Assembly: GCA_029204045.2 (NCBI GenBank) | Contig: CM055064.1 | Coordinates: 8,506,323 to 8,570,322 of the forward strand | Direction of reading: 5' to 3' | Source of the DNA: Tillandsia leiboldiana | Lineage: Eukaryota > Streptophyta > Magnoliopsida > Poales > Bromeliaceae | DNA: 64,000 nucleotides | Shown: one piece after another, positions 46,301-56,825 of the stretch | Numbering within the stretch: position 1 is the first letter of the stretch | Layout of the letters: each line of letters starts with the position of its first letter | Made by a program: the position numbers and the translations under genes | Notes under the pieces: model-generated | The model's database searches: none | Seen by the model: only the letters and a program-made list of their open reading frames with translations | What the model was told of the DNA's origin: nothing

Positions 46301-46857
46301 CACTATTATTATTGCTTCCATTGGACCAAGTGGTGTAGGACACTTTATCTCGGTGGTTGAACCCACTGGGAACTATGTCGTAGTTCTCACACCCCTTGGG
46401 TGACTCCCCCCCCACAGGTTCAGGTATGGATGCAGCGATCGCGACGGTTCAGAGGCAGACGGCGAGGTATACGACAGGGGCAAGGGCCCCGCAGCATAGA
46501 GACCTAGAGGGTCTAGCAGAGGTATCCCATTTATATATTTCTTGAGTGAACCTTGTATGGTGAGGAATTTATGTAAAAGAATTGTAATAATTTTATATTG
46601 CAAGTTCAGAAATGTAAAGTGTAATAAAGTAATGCATGATTCACTCTTGTATGCTTTCATTTCCGCATTAACTGTCGTTATTGAATGAAAGTTTTAAATT
46701 TGTAGTGATTTTTAGTACTCTGATATTGAGCTTCCGCATACACTTGTTGTGTTATTATGGATGTTACCGTTCCTTTCGGGTAGGAAAAGGTCTTACCCGA
46801 TTGGCGGGTCTGTTGGCGTGCCCGAACCGTACAAATTGGCGGACTCGGGGCGTGACA
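42495..46857 (+). repeat. Right LTR of C (4.36 kb)
   Basis: Near-identical to 36108-40328 but about 140 bp longer, mostly because the GTGCACCG motif array (43565-44225) has extra copies from an internal duplication around 43905-44085. Confidence 0.92.
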
Positions 46858-48355
46858 CCTTATCAGTTATCTGATTATATGATACCTTGCATGATTGATC
46901 TTAGTTGCTTCCAGATATCATGATTTTATTCTCAAACATTTTCCATGCTTGATTGGTCATTAGCTAGCTTGCATACCTTATTGATTATCAGTATATCCTG
47001 ATCCATGTTCTAGTAGTTGTTGATTATATTCTGCATATGATGAGATTCAGTTGGCATTCTGTTGTTGCATCCCTTTGGAATTTTTCTGGCTTGTTGTTGA
47101 TTACTTGAGTTGAGATTCTATTGGCATTCTACTATTGCATCCCAGAGGGGATTTTCCCGTCTTGTTGCCGATTACTATGAGTTGAGATTCAGTTGGCTAT
47201 TCTGCATTGCATCCCTGTTGGAATTTTCCCGGCTTGTTGCCGATTACCATGAGTTGAGATTCAGTTTGCTATTCTGCATTGCATCCCTGTTGGGATTTTC
47301 CCGGCTAGTTGCCGATTACCCGGTCGGTGGACCGTGAGCTTGAGCATTTGCATGATTGATCGCCCGCACTACTGTACTTCACGAACATCAGCGGAGTCGC
47401 GCCCCGTGTGGCTGTTCTTTACCGGTAAAGTGGTCTGGTATACGACCCGTGACTCCCAGGTTAGTGCCCAAGGGTGCCGGAGTGTTGACTCCCAGGTTAG
47501 TGCCCGAGGGTGCCGGAGTATGTCAGCCAGGTTGGTGCCAGGTTCGGCGAGTTTTCCCTGAGGTCTTGTTGACCAATATGGTGGCTTTGATTGGGTATTT
47601 TGTTATTCTACCATTGATGCATTGCTTGCCTGTTTATCATTATCATCTTATGATTTCTCAGTTCTTGTTCAATATGTCACGCCCCCGGGGGTTTTTGAGT
47701 CTATCAAAGTGGAAAATTGCGTGTATCTTTTTTTTTCTTCCTTAACAAGGTATTTTAAACCACATCCCCAGTGCGTGCCAGACCGCCACATACACAAATT
47801 CTCCCTGCCCGCGGACAGAGTCTCCTTTGTATATGCACGGCGTCTTATTTACAACAACATACGTCAAACACCAACCATCAACCATACAATAGACATACAT
47901 CATCAAGCGGAATATTAAAGCGGCATCAGTGTTTAGAAAGGATAAAGCCAGCGGTTGCAAAACCCGTGCCCACACGGCACTTCGTTTTGAGAAAACCATT
48001 TTCGAAGTCATTTGGTTTATCATGAAAACGTGCCGCATAAGAAAACATCACCAAAAGAACCGAAATATAAAAGTACACCTCATCCACAGCGCTAAGTAAT
48101 ACATGTCCACGAATATTACGACCCACAAGCAAATTAACTAAATTAAGCGTAAGAGAAATGAGATAATAAAAACCAAGTGTTCTGACTACGGTTCTCGCGA
48201 CGCAGTCTCACCGCCCTCCCGGCTAACGCACCTCGTAACACCTGTCACGGAGTGGGTAATGTCAGTGACAAACAAAATAGATGTCTAATATCAATAAGGA
48301 AATAAGGAGCAAACCGAATACACCGGAACCATTTCGCTAAAACCCTGCACATATT

Positions 48356-48479
48356 AAGCTGGGCCCCAACCCCAGATTTATCAATTAAATTGGGCACCAA
48401 CCCCAGAATTATCAATTAAATTGGACACCAACCCCAGAATTATCAATTAAATTGGGAACCAACCCCAGAATATTTGTCG
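48356..48479 (-). repeat. Four 31-bp tandem repeats in D LTR
   Basis: The unit around CCAACCCCAGAATTATCAAT recurs at 31-bp intervals (ATCAATTAAA at 48380, 48411 and 48442). Confidence 0.85.
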
Positions 48480-49310
48480 GAGAGACTAAAGTCTCCCCTC
48501 GTGCGCAAACACCTACTTTGATGCTTTTAACCTCTTCGCGGTGCTGGTGTGCTATTTTCAGCGGGCGCGAAGAGGTCCTCACGGCACCCACACTTTTGTG
48601 AGGAACACGGGTCATAAGAGACCACTCTTCCGGAAAAGTACACCCATGCGAAGGCCAATCCGCCTGTGTACGTGTAGCATCCGAAAACGGATTTGCCGAG
48701 ATCGGCGTGTCATGAGCACCGCGACCGTAGCCGCTTCAATTGTTAGATAAAAACATAATTATGCGAAAGGTTAAACTGTCCATCTACTTTGTTAGATAAA
48801 TTAAGAGCATTTTAATGACGATAGATGAACTTACTGCACTGGTTGTATTTACAGCAACCGTACCCACCTATTTGAAGAGAGATCGGAACACCCGAATCCT
48901 TCGCGCACCCCCGCTGCGCGTCTGGACCTAAAGAAAGTCCGCACGGATAACTATAGTCAAAAGCGTGTACTAACATCCGAAAACACAAGACCCAATTTAC
49001 TCTTTTCGACGGAAAAGTCCAACAAAACTCAATCCTCAACCGGTAGCCCACTCGGGACGTCAATGGTTAGACCAAAAAGGCCCCGGCGGCGAAAATGATG
49101 AGAGAAGAGACCCGACGGCGCGCCCCAGACAATTTCATCGAGGCGCGGAGCGTCGGCGAAATCGGCACCCAACAAAATAAAATAGTGACCAAAAAGATCC
49201 CAAGTTGCCATGCCAAGAGAACCGCGGAGATTGTGATCCCAACGGCGAAGACGGCGCTCAAAACGGTGGAAAAACGGACCCAAACGGAGCAAATGAACTT
49301 CGGGCTGTCG

Positions 49311-49600
49311 GTTGGTGCACGGGGGCAACCGTGCACCGGGTTCACGGCGTCAGGCGGCGGCGGCATGCGCCGGGTGCACGCAGGAGGCGTGCACCGCGCA
49401 TCTCGGGCCGGGCCGGTGCACGACCCGAGCGTGCACCGGGTCCTTGCCCTTCGGCCGCAAGCGCGTGCGCCGGGTGCACGCATGAGGCGTGCACCGCGCG
49501 CCTTGGGCCGGGCCGGTGCACGAAACCGTGCACCGGGTCTGGTGCTTCCGACGCTGCGGGCATGCACCGGGTGCACGCCTGGACCCGTCGACCGTGCTGT
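49311..49600 (-). repeat. GC-rich ~100-bp repeats with GTGCAC palindromes in D LTR
   Basis: CGGGTGCACG recurs at 49371 and 49471 within two ~100-bp units and again in part near 49570. Long open frames on both strands here (for example 49095-49739) follow from base composition and repeats, not from a gene. Confidence 0.75.
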
Positions 49601-50313
49601 ATGGACAAGCACAGAAAACCCTAATTTCGCGATTTCTTCTCCGTTTTCGCTCCCGTGCGACTCCGGCGAAGACCCCGCGACCATGGTAACGACGGCGGCG
49701 GCCTCCCGTTTAACAACGGCGGCGGCAGCCTCCCGTTAACCCACTATGTTCCAACGAAACATCCCCAAAAATCTCAGAATAAATCCGCGGTAAATCTAAC
49801 GGCTAAACCGTTGATCCACGAACAACCAAAACATAAATCGGAACCCCGATCGAATTTTCGACCAAGTCCGATAAAAAGAAACCGACTAAAAATCATCGAT
49901 TAAACTCGATAAAAACCATCGATCACCCTCGATCAAGAACGAGAATAAAACATGGATCAAAACCCGACGAAAATCCACGATCGATGTACTAATTAAAACG
50001 ACCTTACGAGAACACGGAAAACCCCCGATTAATTCTACAAAAAGATTAACGACCACTAACCTCAATCTATCGGAATTAAAGAACCGATCTTGTTTCCTTT
50101 CGGCGTTGGAGACCCGGATCCGCTCCCCGTAGACGATGGCGTCTCGTTCTCCGATCTCCGGCACGTGAATCAGGGCGATCGGGTTCCTCCGCTTCCTCCT
50201 TCTTTTCCTCTTTTCTCCTCCGGTTAGGGTTCTGTCTTTTCTTTTCTTTTTCTCTTCTCACCGATTAGGGTTTTTATTTCTTTCTTTTCTTTTCTTTTCT
50301 TTAATCGGGATCC

Positions 50314-50321
50314 CTTATATA
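50314..50321 (-). promoter_or_regulatory. TATA box, D LTR
   Basis: TATATAAG on the minus strand, 375 bp into the LTR, between an AT-rich U3 and a pyrimidine-rich leader. Confidence 0.6.
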
Positions 50322-50731
50322 GTCGCACTTTATCTCTAATTAATTTCTCTTTAATTCGTACGTAAGAGAATTATTATTTTCCGTCTGGGATAATTAATTA
50401 ACTAATTAATTATCCCCTACGAGATAACCCACCTTATCTCTAACGGGTGCAAGATATTTTGCACGAATTCCGATGCACGACTAATCACCGTATCACTTTG
50501 AATCCCGTTCCGGGGGATCCCGATATCGGATTTCAGATCCGATCGCACCGTCGGCTTTCTTTTTCCGCGCTCTATCGCAGAAAAATACTAGCACCCCACA
50601 ATGGCCAACTTTTAAGAATTGAATAATTTTATTTCACTTAAAGGCTTAAATGACTACACGTAAGTCAAAAATACCCCGAAAGGCCGGATCACTACACCAC
50701 TCACACTTTATAAAAAATTTCGTCCCGAAAC

Positions 50732-53650
50732 TTAAATACAAACCCCACTAATCAATTCGGGAAAACATTCCCTCATCTTCGATTCCAGTTCCCAAGTCGC
50801 CTCGCGCTTTTCATGGTTGCTCCACTGGACCTTTACATAGGGGATTGTTCGTTTGCGCAACTTCTTGTCCTCTCTCGCCAAAATCCGCACCGGCGTCTCC
50901 TCGACGCTTAAATCCTCTCGCAACTCGATGGTGGAGGCACCCAAGGCATGAAAGGGATCGGCAAGGTACTTCCGGAGCATTGAGACGTGGAACACGTTAT
51001 GGACTCGTTCGAGATTTGGCGGCAGGGCTAATCGGTACGCCACCGGTCCTATGCGTTCTAGGATCTCGAACGGTCCTACGTACCTCGGGCTTAACTTTCC
51101 CTTTATGCCGAAGCGTCGGTTCCCCTTGGAGGGCGAAACTCGGAGCAACGCGTGTTCACCCACCATGAACTCTAAGTCTCGGCGTCTGTTGTCCGCGTAG
51201 CTTTTCTGTCTGCTCTGGGCGGTCAGTAGTCTTTGTCTAATCAATCGCACCTTTGCTTCGGTCTCCTCCACCAGATCTGGGCCCAGAAACTTACGCTCAC
51301 CCAAGTCGTCCCAGCATATTGGAGACCGACAGCGGCGCCCGTACAGGGCCTCGTATGGTGCCATCTGAATGCTGGCCTGGTAACTGTTATTGTAGGCAAA
51401 TTCCACTAGGGGCAGACACCGTGCCCACCCTTCGCCCAGGTCCAAAATGCATGCCCGAAGCATGTCCTCCACAATTTGTATCACCCGCTCTGATTGTCCA
51501 TCGGTCTGCGGGTGAAAAGCCGTACTGAAGTGCAACTTGGTTCCCATTGCTCGCTGCAGGCTCTGCCAAAAGTTTGACGAAAATCGCGTGTTCCTGTCCG
51601 ACGTGATGGACGTCGGCACCCCATGCAACCTTACTATCTCGTTGATGTAGGTTTGCGCCAGTCGTTCCCGCGCCCACGTCGTGTGTATGGGCAGAAAGTG
51701 GGCTGATTTCGTCAAATGGTCCACGATTACCCATATTGCATCGTGTCCCTGTGACGATCTCGGGAACCCGGTCACAAAATCCATGGTAATCATGTCCCAT
51801 TTCCACTCGGGCACCGGTAAGGGTTGCAATTTTCCTGCTGGACGCTGGTGCTCGGCCTTCACTCGTTGGCACACCAGGCAGTGTGCCACAAACCGAGTCA
51901 CGTCTCCCTTCATTTTGGGCCACCAGAAGGTCTGTTTGACGTCCTTGTACATCTTCGTTCCCCCGGGATGCGCTGTATATGGAGCGGTATGCGCCTCCCG
52001 CAGGATTTCCTCTTTGAGTTCCGGTAGATCCGGCACGCAGATTTGTCCCCGAAATCGTATCGTGCCGTCGGAGTTTACTGTGAAATCACCTTCTTGGTCG
52101 GCAGTTACTCTACTTCGCACCAGCTGGAGTTGGTCATCAGTCGACTGCCCCTCGAGAATTCTGTCAAGCAGGGTAGGTCTGACCACCAGTGTCAGAAGTT
52201 GTTCGATTGTACCCGCTGGTACTACTTCTAGTCTTAATCGCGAAAATTCCGCAATCAGACTATCTTGCTGGGTGATGGCACTTACCCCTGCCTTCTCGGC
52301 CTGCCCCTTACGGCTCAGGGCGTCGGCCACCACATTTGCCTTTCCCGGGTGGTAGTGGATCGTTAAATCGTAATCCTTCAGTAGCTCAAGCCACCGTCTT
52401 TGTCGCAAATTTAACTCCTTTTGGGTGAAAAGGTACTTAAGACTTTTATGATCTGAGTACACATTGCAGTGTGCCCCATACAGGTAGTGTCTCCAAAGCT
52501 TGAGGACGAACACAACCGCTGCGAGTTCCAAATCGTGCACGGGGTAGTTTCGCTCGTATTCCTTGAGCTGCCTTGACGCATAGGCTATAACCTTTCCCCG
52601 TTGCATGAGTACTCCACCCAGTCCATTTCACGACGCATCGCAGTACACTTCATAATCCTCCCCTGGTTCTGGCAGGGCGAGAATCGGGGCTCGCGTCAAT
52701 CTATCCTTGAGCTCCTCGAAGCTCCTCTGACATTTGTCCGTCCAGATGAACTTTTCCCCATTTTTAGTCAAGCGGTTTAAGGGGGTGGCTATCTTGGAGA
52801 AACCCTCCACGAAGCGCCGGTAGTACCCGGCTAATCCTAGAAAGCTTCGAACCTCCGTCACCGTCGTTGGTTGGGACCAGTTTGTCACCGAATCTATCTT
52901 CTTCGGATCGACTGCGACTCCAGCCGCTGAGATTATGTGCCCTAAGAAGCCAACCTCTCGGAGCCAAAACTCACACTTTTTGAGTTTGGCGTAGAGTTTC
53001 TGTTCCCGTAGGGTCTGGAGGACTGTGCGCAGATGTTCTTCATGTTCCTCGTCTGTACGGGAGTAGATGAGGATATCGTCGATGAAGACCACCACGAATA
53101 AATCCAGGAACGGTTTGAATACCCTGTTCATCATGTCCATGAACACTGCCGGGGCATTCGTGAGCCCGAACGGCATTACTGTAAATTCGTAATGGCCATA
53201 GCGAGTTCGAAAAGCCGTTTTGGGGATGTCCTCCCCCTTGACCTGGACCTGATGATAGCCCGACTGCAGGTCAATCTTCGAAAACACCGTCGCCCCCTGT
53301 AGTTGGTCGAAGAGGTCGTCGATCCTTGGCAGGGGGTACTTGTTCTTAACGGTGACCTTATTTATCTCCCGGTAGTCGATGCACAACCGGAGACTTCCGT
53401 CCTTCTTCCTCACAAACAGGACGGGCGCACCCCAGGGTGGCGCGCTAGGTCTGATGAAGCCCTTATCCAAAAGGTCCTCCAACTGTGCCTTGAGTTCCTT
53501 CAACTCCGCGAAGGCCATCCTGTACGGTGCCTTGGTAATGGGTTTGGTGCCGGAAAGTAGTTCAATAGGGAAGTCGACTTCTCATTCCGGCGGCGCTCCG
53601 CGGAGCTCTGCCGGAAACACGTCCGGAAATTCCCTTACCACGGGACCGCT
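50732..53650 (-). pseudogene. D pol: RT, RNase H, integrase, chromodomain-like tail; two in-frame stops
   Basis: On the minus strand the frame enters at VVREFPDVFPAELRG, meets TGA 53582-53584, then runs through reverse transcriptase (LCIDYREINKVTVKNKYPLP, active site FIDD). A TGA at 52628-52630 sits in RNase H, right after YCDAS. It continues for 624 codons through the rest of RNase H and the HHCC zinc region, then the integrase core (MDFVTGFP, SITSDRN, HPQTDGQSERV) and the tail (KVQWSNHEKREATWELESK), ending at 50732. All pieces share one frame; both stops are explained by single C-to-T or G-to-A changes. The tail is intact here and defines what N has lost to a stop. Protease is absent. Confidence 0.9.
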
Positions 53651-53699
53651 GATCCTTATCTGGGGAGCGGCCCTGAACTACCTATCGGCCCATTGGGTC

Positions 53700-53903
53700 C
53701 TCGGCTGCAAGGCATAGGGTGGAGCCTATTTATTCCTTGCATGGCCCTTAACGGGCCCCGAGTACACAAGGTTCTCCTATGCTTCGAAGCCCGCCCGCGC
53801 ACATCGGCCGGGGGAGGCTTCGCCTAATACTTAAGGATTTTAGATCGAGGGAGGGAGAGAGAGAGTCTAACAGGGGTAGCAGGCTAAGGCGTAACCGGTG
53901 TTC
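53700..53903. other. Unrelated ~200-bp segment where D's zinc knuckle and protease should be
   Basis: Between the gag frame end (53904) and the first pol motif (about 53650) the sequence resembles neither N nor A. It is GC-rich, has a GGGAGGGAGAGAGAGAG tract near 53857-53875 and no coding frame of note. About 1 kb of expected gag C-terminus, zinc knuckle and protease is gone. Confidence 0.6.
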
Positions 53904-54607
53904 CTAATCTAAGAGGAAAATGAGAAACCACAAATTTACAAACTCCCTTTGATATTCCATGACCGAGCGGTTCCCTTGTCTAATGTTCTTCAGGTCGTCT
54001 TCCAATTGCCGCTTGACGCTATCGGAGAAGAAAGCGTCAAAAAGTTCCTCTCTAAAGGCCGTCCATGTTGGTAGCGGGTCGTTTGTAGATGGGTCCGGGC
54101 GTACCGTCTTCCACCAGATGCGTGCATTCCCTTCGAGAAAGTGGACGGCTAGTGGAACCCGCTCGTGTTCCTCCATCAGTAGGTCCTCGAAGAGTTTTTC
54201 CATGGTATCTACCCATTTCTCGCGTCGTTCGTTGCTCCGTGATCCCTCCTACAGCGGCGGACCCCCCGAGAGTAGGGGTCGTTCCTGCCTCCCCTGCTGT
54301 CGCTCCCATCACGGGCCCCGTTGTCGTCGGAGTAGGTACATCCCTTGGGGATGGGGGCTGTTCCGTCGTCGTACCACCCGTCCCTTGCGGTCCCGTAGTG
54401 GGTGCGATGGTTTCGGGCGGAGGGGTTGGATCGCGCTCGGCTGGCGCGGTTGCCTGTCGCTGCGTTAGGTGACGAACCTGCTCCGTCAGCGTCGCTAATT
54501 GCCCGGCCATTTCCCGCAGTTGTTGTCGGAGGAGCTGGTTCTCTGCGGTGGTCGGGGGTCACTCTGTCCGCGTCCGCATTCTCGGTGGACGATCTAGTCC
54601 GGGCCAT
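53904..54607 (-). pseudogene. D gag (N-terminal and capsid part), frameshifted
   Basis: The minus-strand ATG at 54605-54607 (MARTRSST) opens an N-terminus. The homologous frame then shifts to another frame (MAGQLATLTEQVRHLTQRQ, a coiled start with a Pro/Thr-rich linker), and to a third frame for the gag domain (54203-53904: EGNARIWWKTVRPD, EDDLKNIRQGNRSVMEYQREF). At least two indels. The sequence leaves gag homology at about 53930. Confidence 0.75.
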
Positions 54608-54810
54608 CGTCCGCTATAGACAAAGAAACCACGTTAACCCTAAGGTTATAACCCTAACACCCTGTCTTACGATTACACCTACTTTACGCTCCCCTTTTCC
54701 CCGTACTCTCACGTACTACGCACCTATACCTTGGTTATCTCATGTCTAATTTGCTTGTGGTACCCTACACTGTGGATGTGGATCACGTCTACTATGGTTA
54801 TGGTTGTTTT

Positions 54811-54822
54811 TCTCTGATACCA
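54811..54822 (-). other. Primer-binding site of D
   Basis: The minus strand reads TGGTATCAGAGA, eight bases (GATATAAA) after the LTR terminus. Confidence 0.88.
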
Positions 54823-54830
54823 TTTATATC

Positions 54831-54939
54831 TGTCACGCCCCCCGGGGGGTTTTGAGTCTATCAAAGCGGAAAATTGCGTGTATCTTTTTTTTTTCTTCCT
54901 TAACAAGGTATTTTAAACCTCATCCCCGGTGCGTGCCAG
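54831..54939 (-). repeat. 5' LTR of D, first 109 bp before the gap
   Basis: Starts TGTCACGCCCC on the plus strand and matches 47675-47783 with a few differences; cut off by the N run. Confidence 0.88.
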
Positions 54940-55039
54940 NNNNNNNNNNNNNNNNNNNNNNNNNNNNNNNNNNNNNNNNNNNNNNNNNNNNNNNNNNNNN
55001 NNNNNNNNNNNNNNNNNNNNNNNNNNNNNNNNNNNNNNN
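54940..55039. other. Assembly gap, 100 N
   Basis: Exactly 100 N, the usual placeholder for a gap of unknown size. D's LTR breaks off on its left and copia-2 begins on its right already past its own 3' end, so the true gap is several kilobases. Confidence 0.95.
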
Positions 55040-55258
55040 ATCACACAAGATGATTTAATTCACATAAAATGATCATGCATCAAACTGGAATTATTACTGA
55101 TATCCAAGGCACACATATCACAAATTTCTAAAACATATAAAAGGATGCAGTTAAAAAGCCATCAAAACTAATGCTCATTAAGTTTATATGTCTAAGCATA
55201 GATAATGAACAAAAACACAAAAACAAAACCTAACCTAAACAAAAGTTTCAAAAAGAGG

Positions 55259-56825
55259 TTATTTCAAAGAAAGCATTCTAATTGCTTTACGCAAATGAAT
55301 AAAACGTTTTTGATCCAAAGGTTTTGTTAAAAAGTCAGCTAATTGATCTTCAGTTGAAATGTAGGAAATTTGAAGAATATTTGATTCAACTAGCTCTCTA
55401 AGAAAATGATATCTAAGTTCAATGTGTTTTGTTCTAGAGTCAAACACAGGGTTTTTTGAAATGTTTATAGCACTAGTGTTGTCACATAAAACAGTTACTG
55501 AAGTTGCTGAAATCCGGAAATCGCTCAACACGCTTTTCATCCAAATGAGTTGAGTTAAACAACTTCCCGCTGAGATGTATTCCGCTTCGGCAGTCGAGAG
55601 TGTAATGCAGTTTTGCTTTTTACTATGCCATGCAATAAGACAATGGCCAAGATAAAAACATGCACCACTCGTACTTTTCCGATCATCCACAGATCCTGCC
55701 CAATCGGCATCTGAGTATCCAATAATATCTAGACTTGTTCCCATAGGATACCAAATTCCGAAATTAATGTTCCTTTGATGTACCGGATGATCCGTTTCCA
55801 CCGCTTTCAGGTGAAACCTCCTTTGGTTGCTGATTGATATCTCGCGCAAATCCCAACACTAAAGGATATATCCGGGCGACTAGCTGTGAGGTAAAGTAGA
55901 CTTCCACTCATGCTGCGATAAAGTTTCTCCTCTACATTCTCACTAAGAGATTCACTTCCTAATCCCTTATTGCTAGTTCCCATAGGAGTAGGAAAATCTT
56001 TAGAATCTTCTAATCCGAATTTCTTTACCAACTCCTTTGCATACTTGGATTGACACAGATGGATGCCTTCACCATTTTGTTTCACTTGCAATCCAAGAAA
56101 GTATGTCAGTTCGCCCATCATAGACATCTCAAATTCGCTTTCCATGGTTTCTGCGAATTTAGAAGCATCATTATCCTTTGTTGCTCCAAATACAATGTCA
56201 TCGACATAGATTTGTGCAACAATGAAGTTATTTTGATAATGCTTCACAAAGAGAGTCCTGTCTGCTCCCCCTCGAGTATAGCCCTTCTCCAAAGGGTGCT
56301 TTGTCAACCTTTCGTACCACGCTCGCGGTGCTTGTTTTAAATCGTAAAGAGCCTTTTTCAAACGAAAAACATGGTTAGGTAGTTTACAGTCTACAAAACC
56401 TTTCGGTTGAGCACATAAACTTCCTCATTTTAAAAACCCATTTAAAAACGCGCTCTTAACGTCCATTGAAAGAGTTTTATTTTAAAGTGACAAGCAATAG
56501 CGAATAAGATACGAATGGACTCGAGTCTAGCTACAGGGGCGAACGTTTCATCAAAGTCTATACCTTCTATTTGAGAGTAGCCTTGAGCAACTAAACGTGC
56601 TTTATTCCTGATGATGGTACCATCCTCATTTTTCTTGTTCTTGAAAATCCATTTAGTACCGATCACATTGTGTTGCTTCGGAGGCGTCGTTAATTCCCAG
56701 ACTTTGTTTCGTTCAAACTGATGGAGCTCTTCCTGCATTGCTTCAATCCAGTAGTCATCCTGAAGAGCTTCATCGACGTTCTTTGGTTCGATCATGGAAA
56801 CGTAACATGCGAATCCACAAACCAA
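55259..56825 (-). pseudogene. Copia-2 reverse transcriptase and RNase H, frameshifted
   Basis: Continues the gag-pol frame after the TAG at 56826-56828. RT begins with FDETFAPVARLESIR, and a one-base deletion near 56466 destroys MDVKSAF. Two more single-base indels lie near 56410-56435. RT resumes at LKQAPRAWYERL with active site YVDD in IYVDDIVFGAT (56361-55807). A further shift near 55840 leads into RNase H (GYSDADWAGSVDDRKSTSG; ALSTAEAEY-type motif) down to LTKPLDQKRF. Active-site residues survive but the frame does not. Confidence 0.88.

Larger units (their letters stand above)
36108..46857 (+). mobile_element. Element C: large non-coding LTR retrotransposon (LARD-like)
   Basis: 10.75 kb: LTRs 36108-40328 and 42495-46857, PBS 40337-40348, a 2.1-kb interior with no gag or pol similarity I can find, and polypurine tract 42482-42494. 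The flanks are ACTTA (36103-36107) and CCTTA (46858-46862), a 5-bp target duplication with one mismatch. LTRs of over 4 kb with a non-coding interior match the LARD definition (large retrotransposon derivatives). The LTRs are nearly identical, so insertion is recent and must have used proteins from another element. Confidence 0.88.
47675..50696 (-). repeat. 3' LTR of D (3.02 kb)
   Basis: The minus strand reads TGTAGTGATCCGG...GGGGGCGTGACA. The left ~105 bp match the start of the 5' LTR at 54831-54939. It has a TATA box at 50314-50321 (TATATAAG), a TTTTC-rich tract at about 50225-50303, a GC-rich repeat block at 49311-49600 and 31-bp repeats at 48356-48479. Confidence 0.88.
47675..54939 (-). 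mobile_element. Gypsy element D (chromodomain type), right end lost in assembly gap
   Basis: Minus-strand order: 5' LTR (54831 into the gap), PBS 54811-54822, gag 53904-54607, foreign-looking segment ~53700-53903, pol 50732-53650, polypurine tract near 50697-50709, 3' LTR 47675-50696. The left flank is CAATA (47670-47674); the partner duplication is beyond the gap. The LTR start TGTAGTGATCCGG is close to that of C (TGTAGTGAACCGG). Confidence 0.88.

Noticed and set aside
49095..49739. 205- and 214-codon opposing ORFs in the D LTR
   Set aside because: Follow from GC-rich 100-bp repeats within the LTR; no domain, low-complexity composition.
53303..53717. Plus-strand ORFs over the D reverse transcriptase
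   Set aside because: Antisense shadows of pol.
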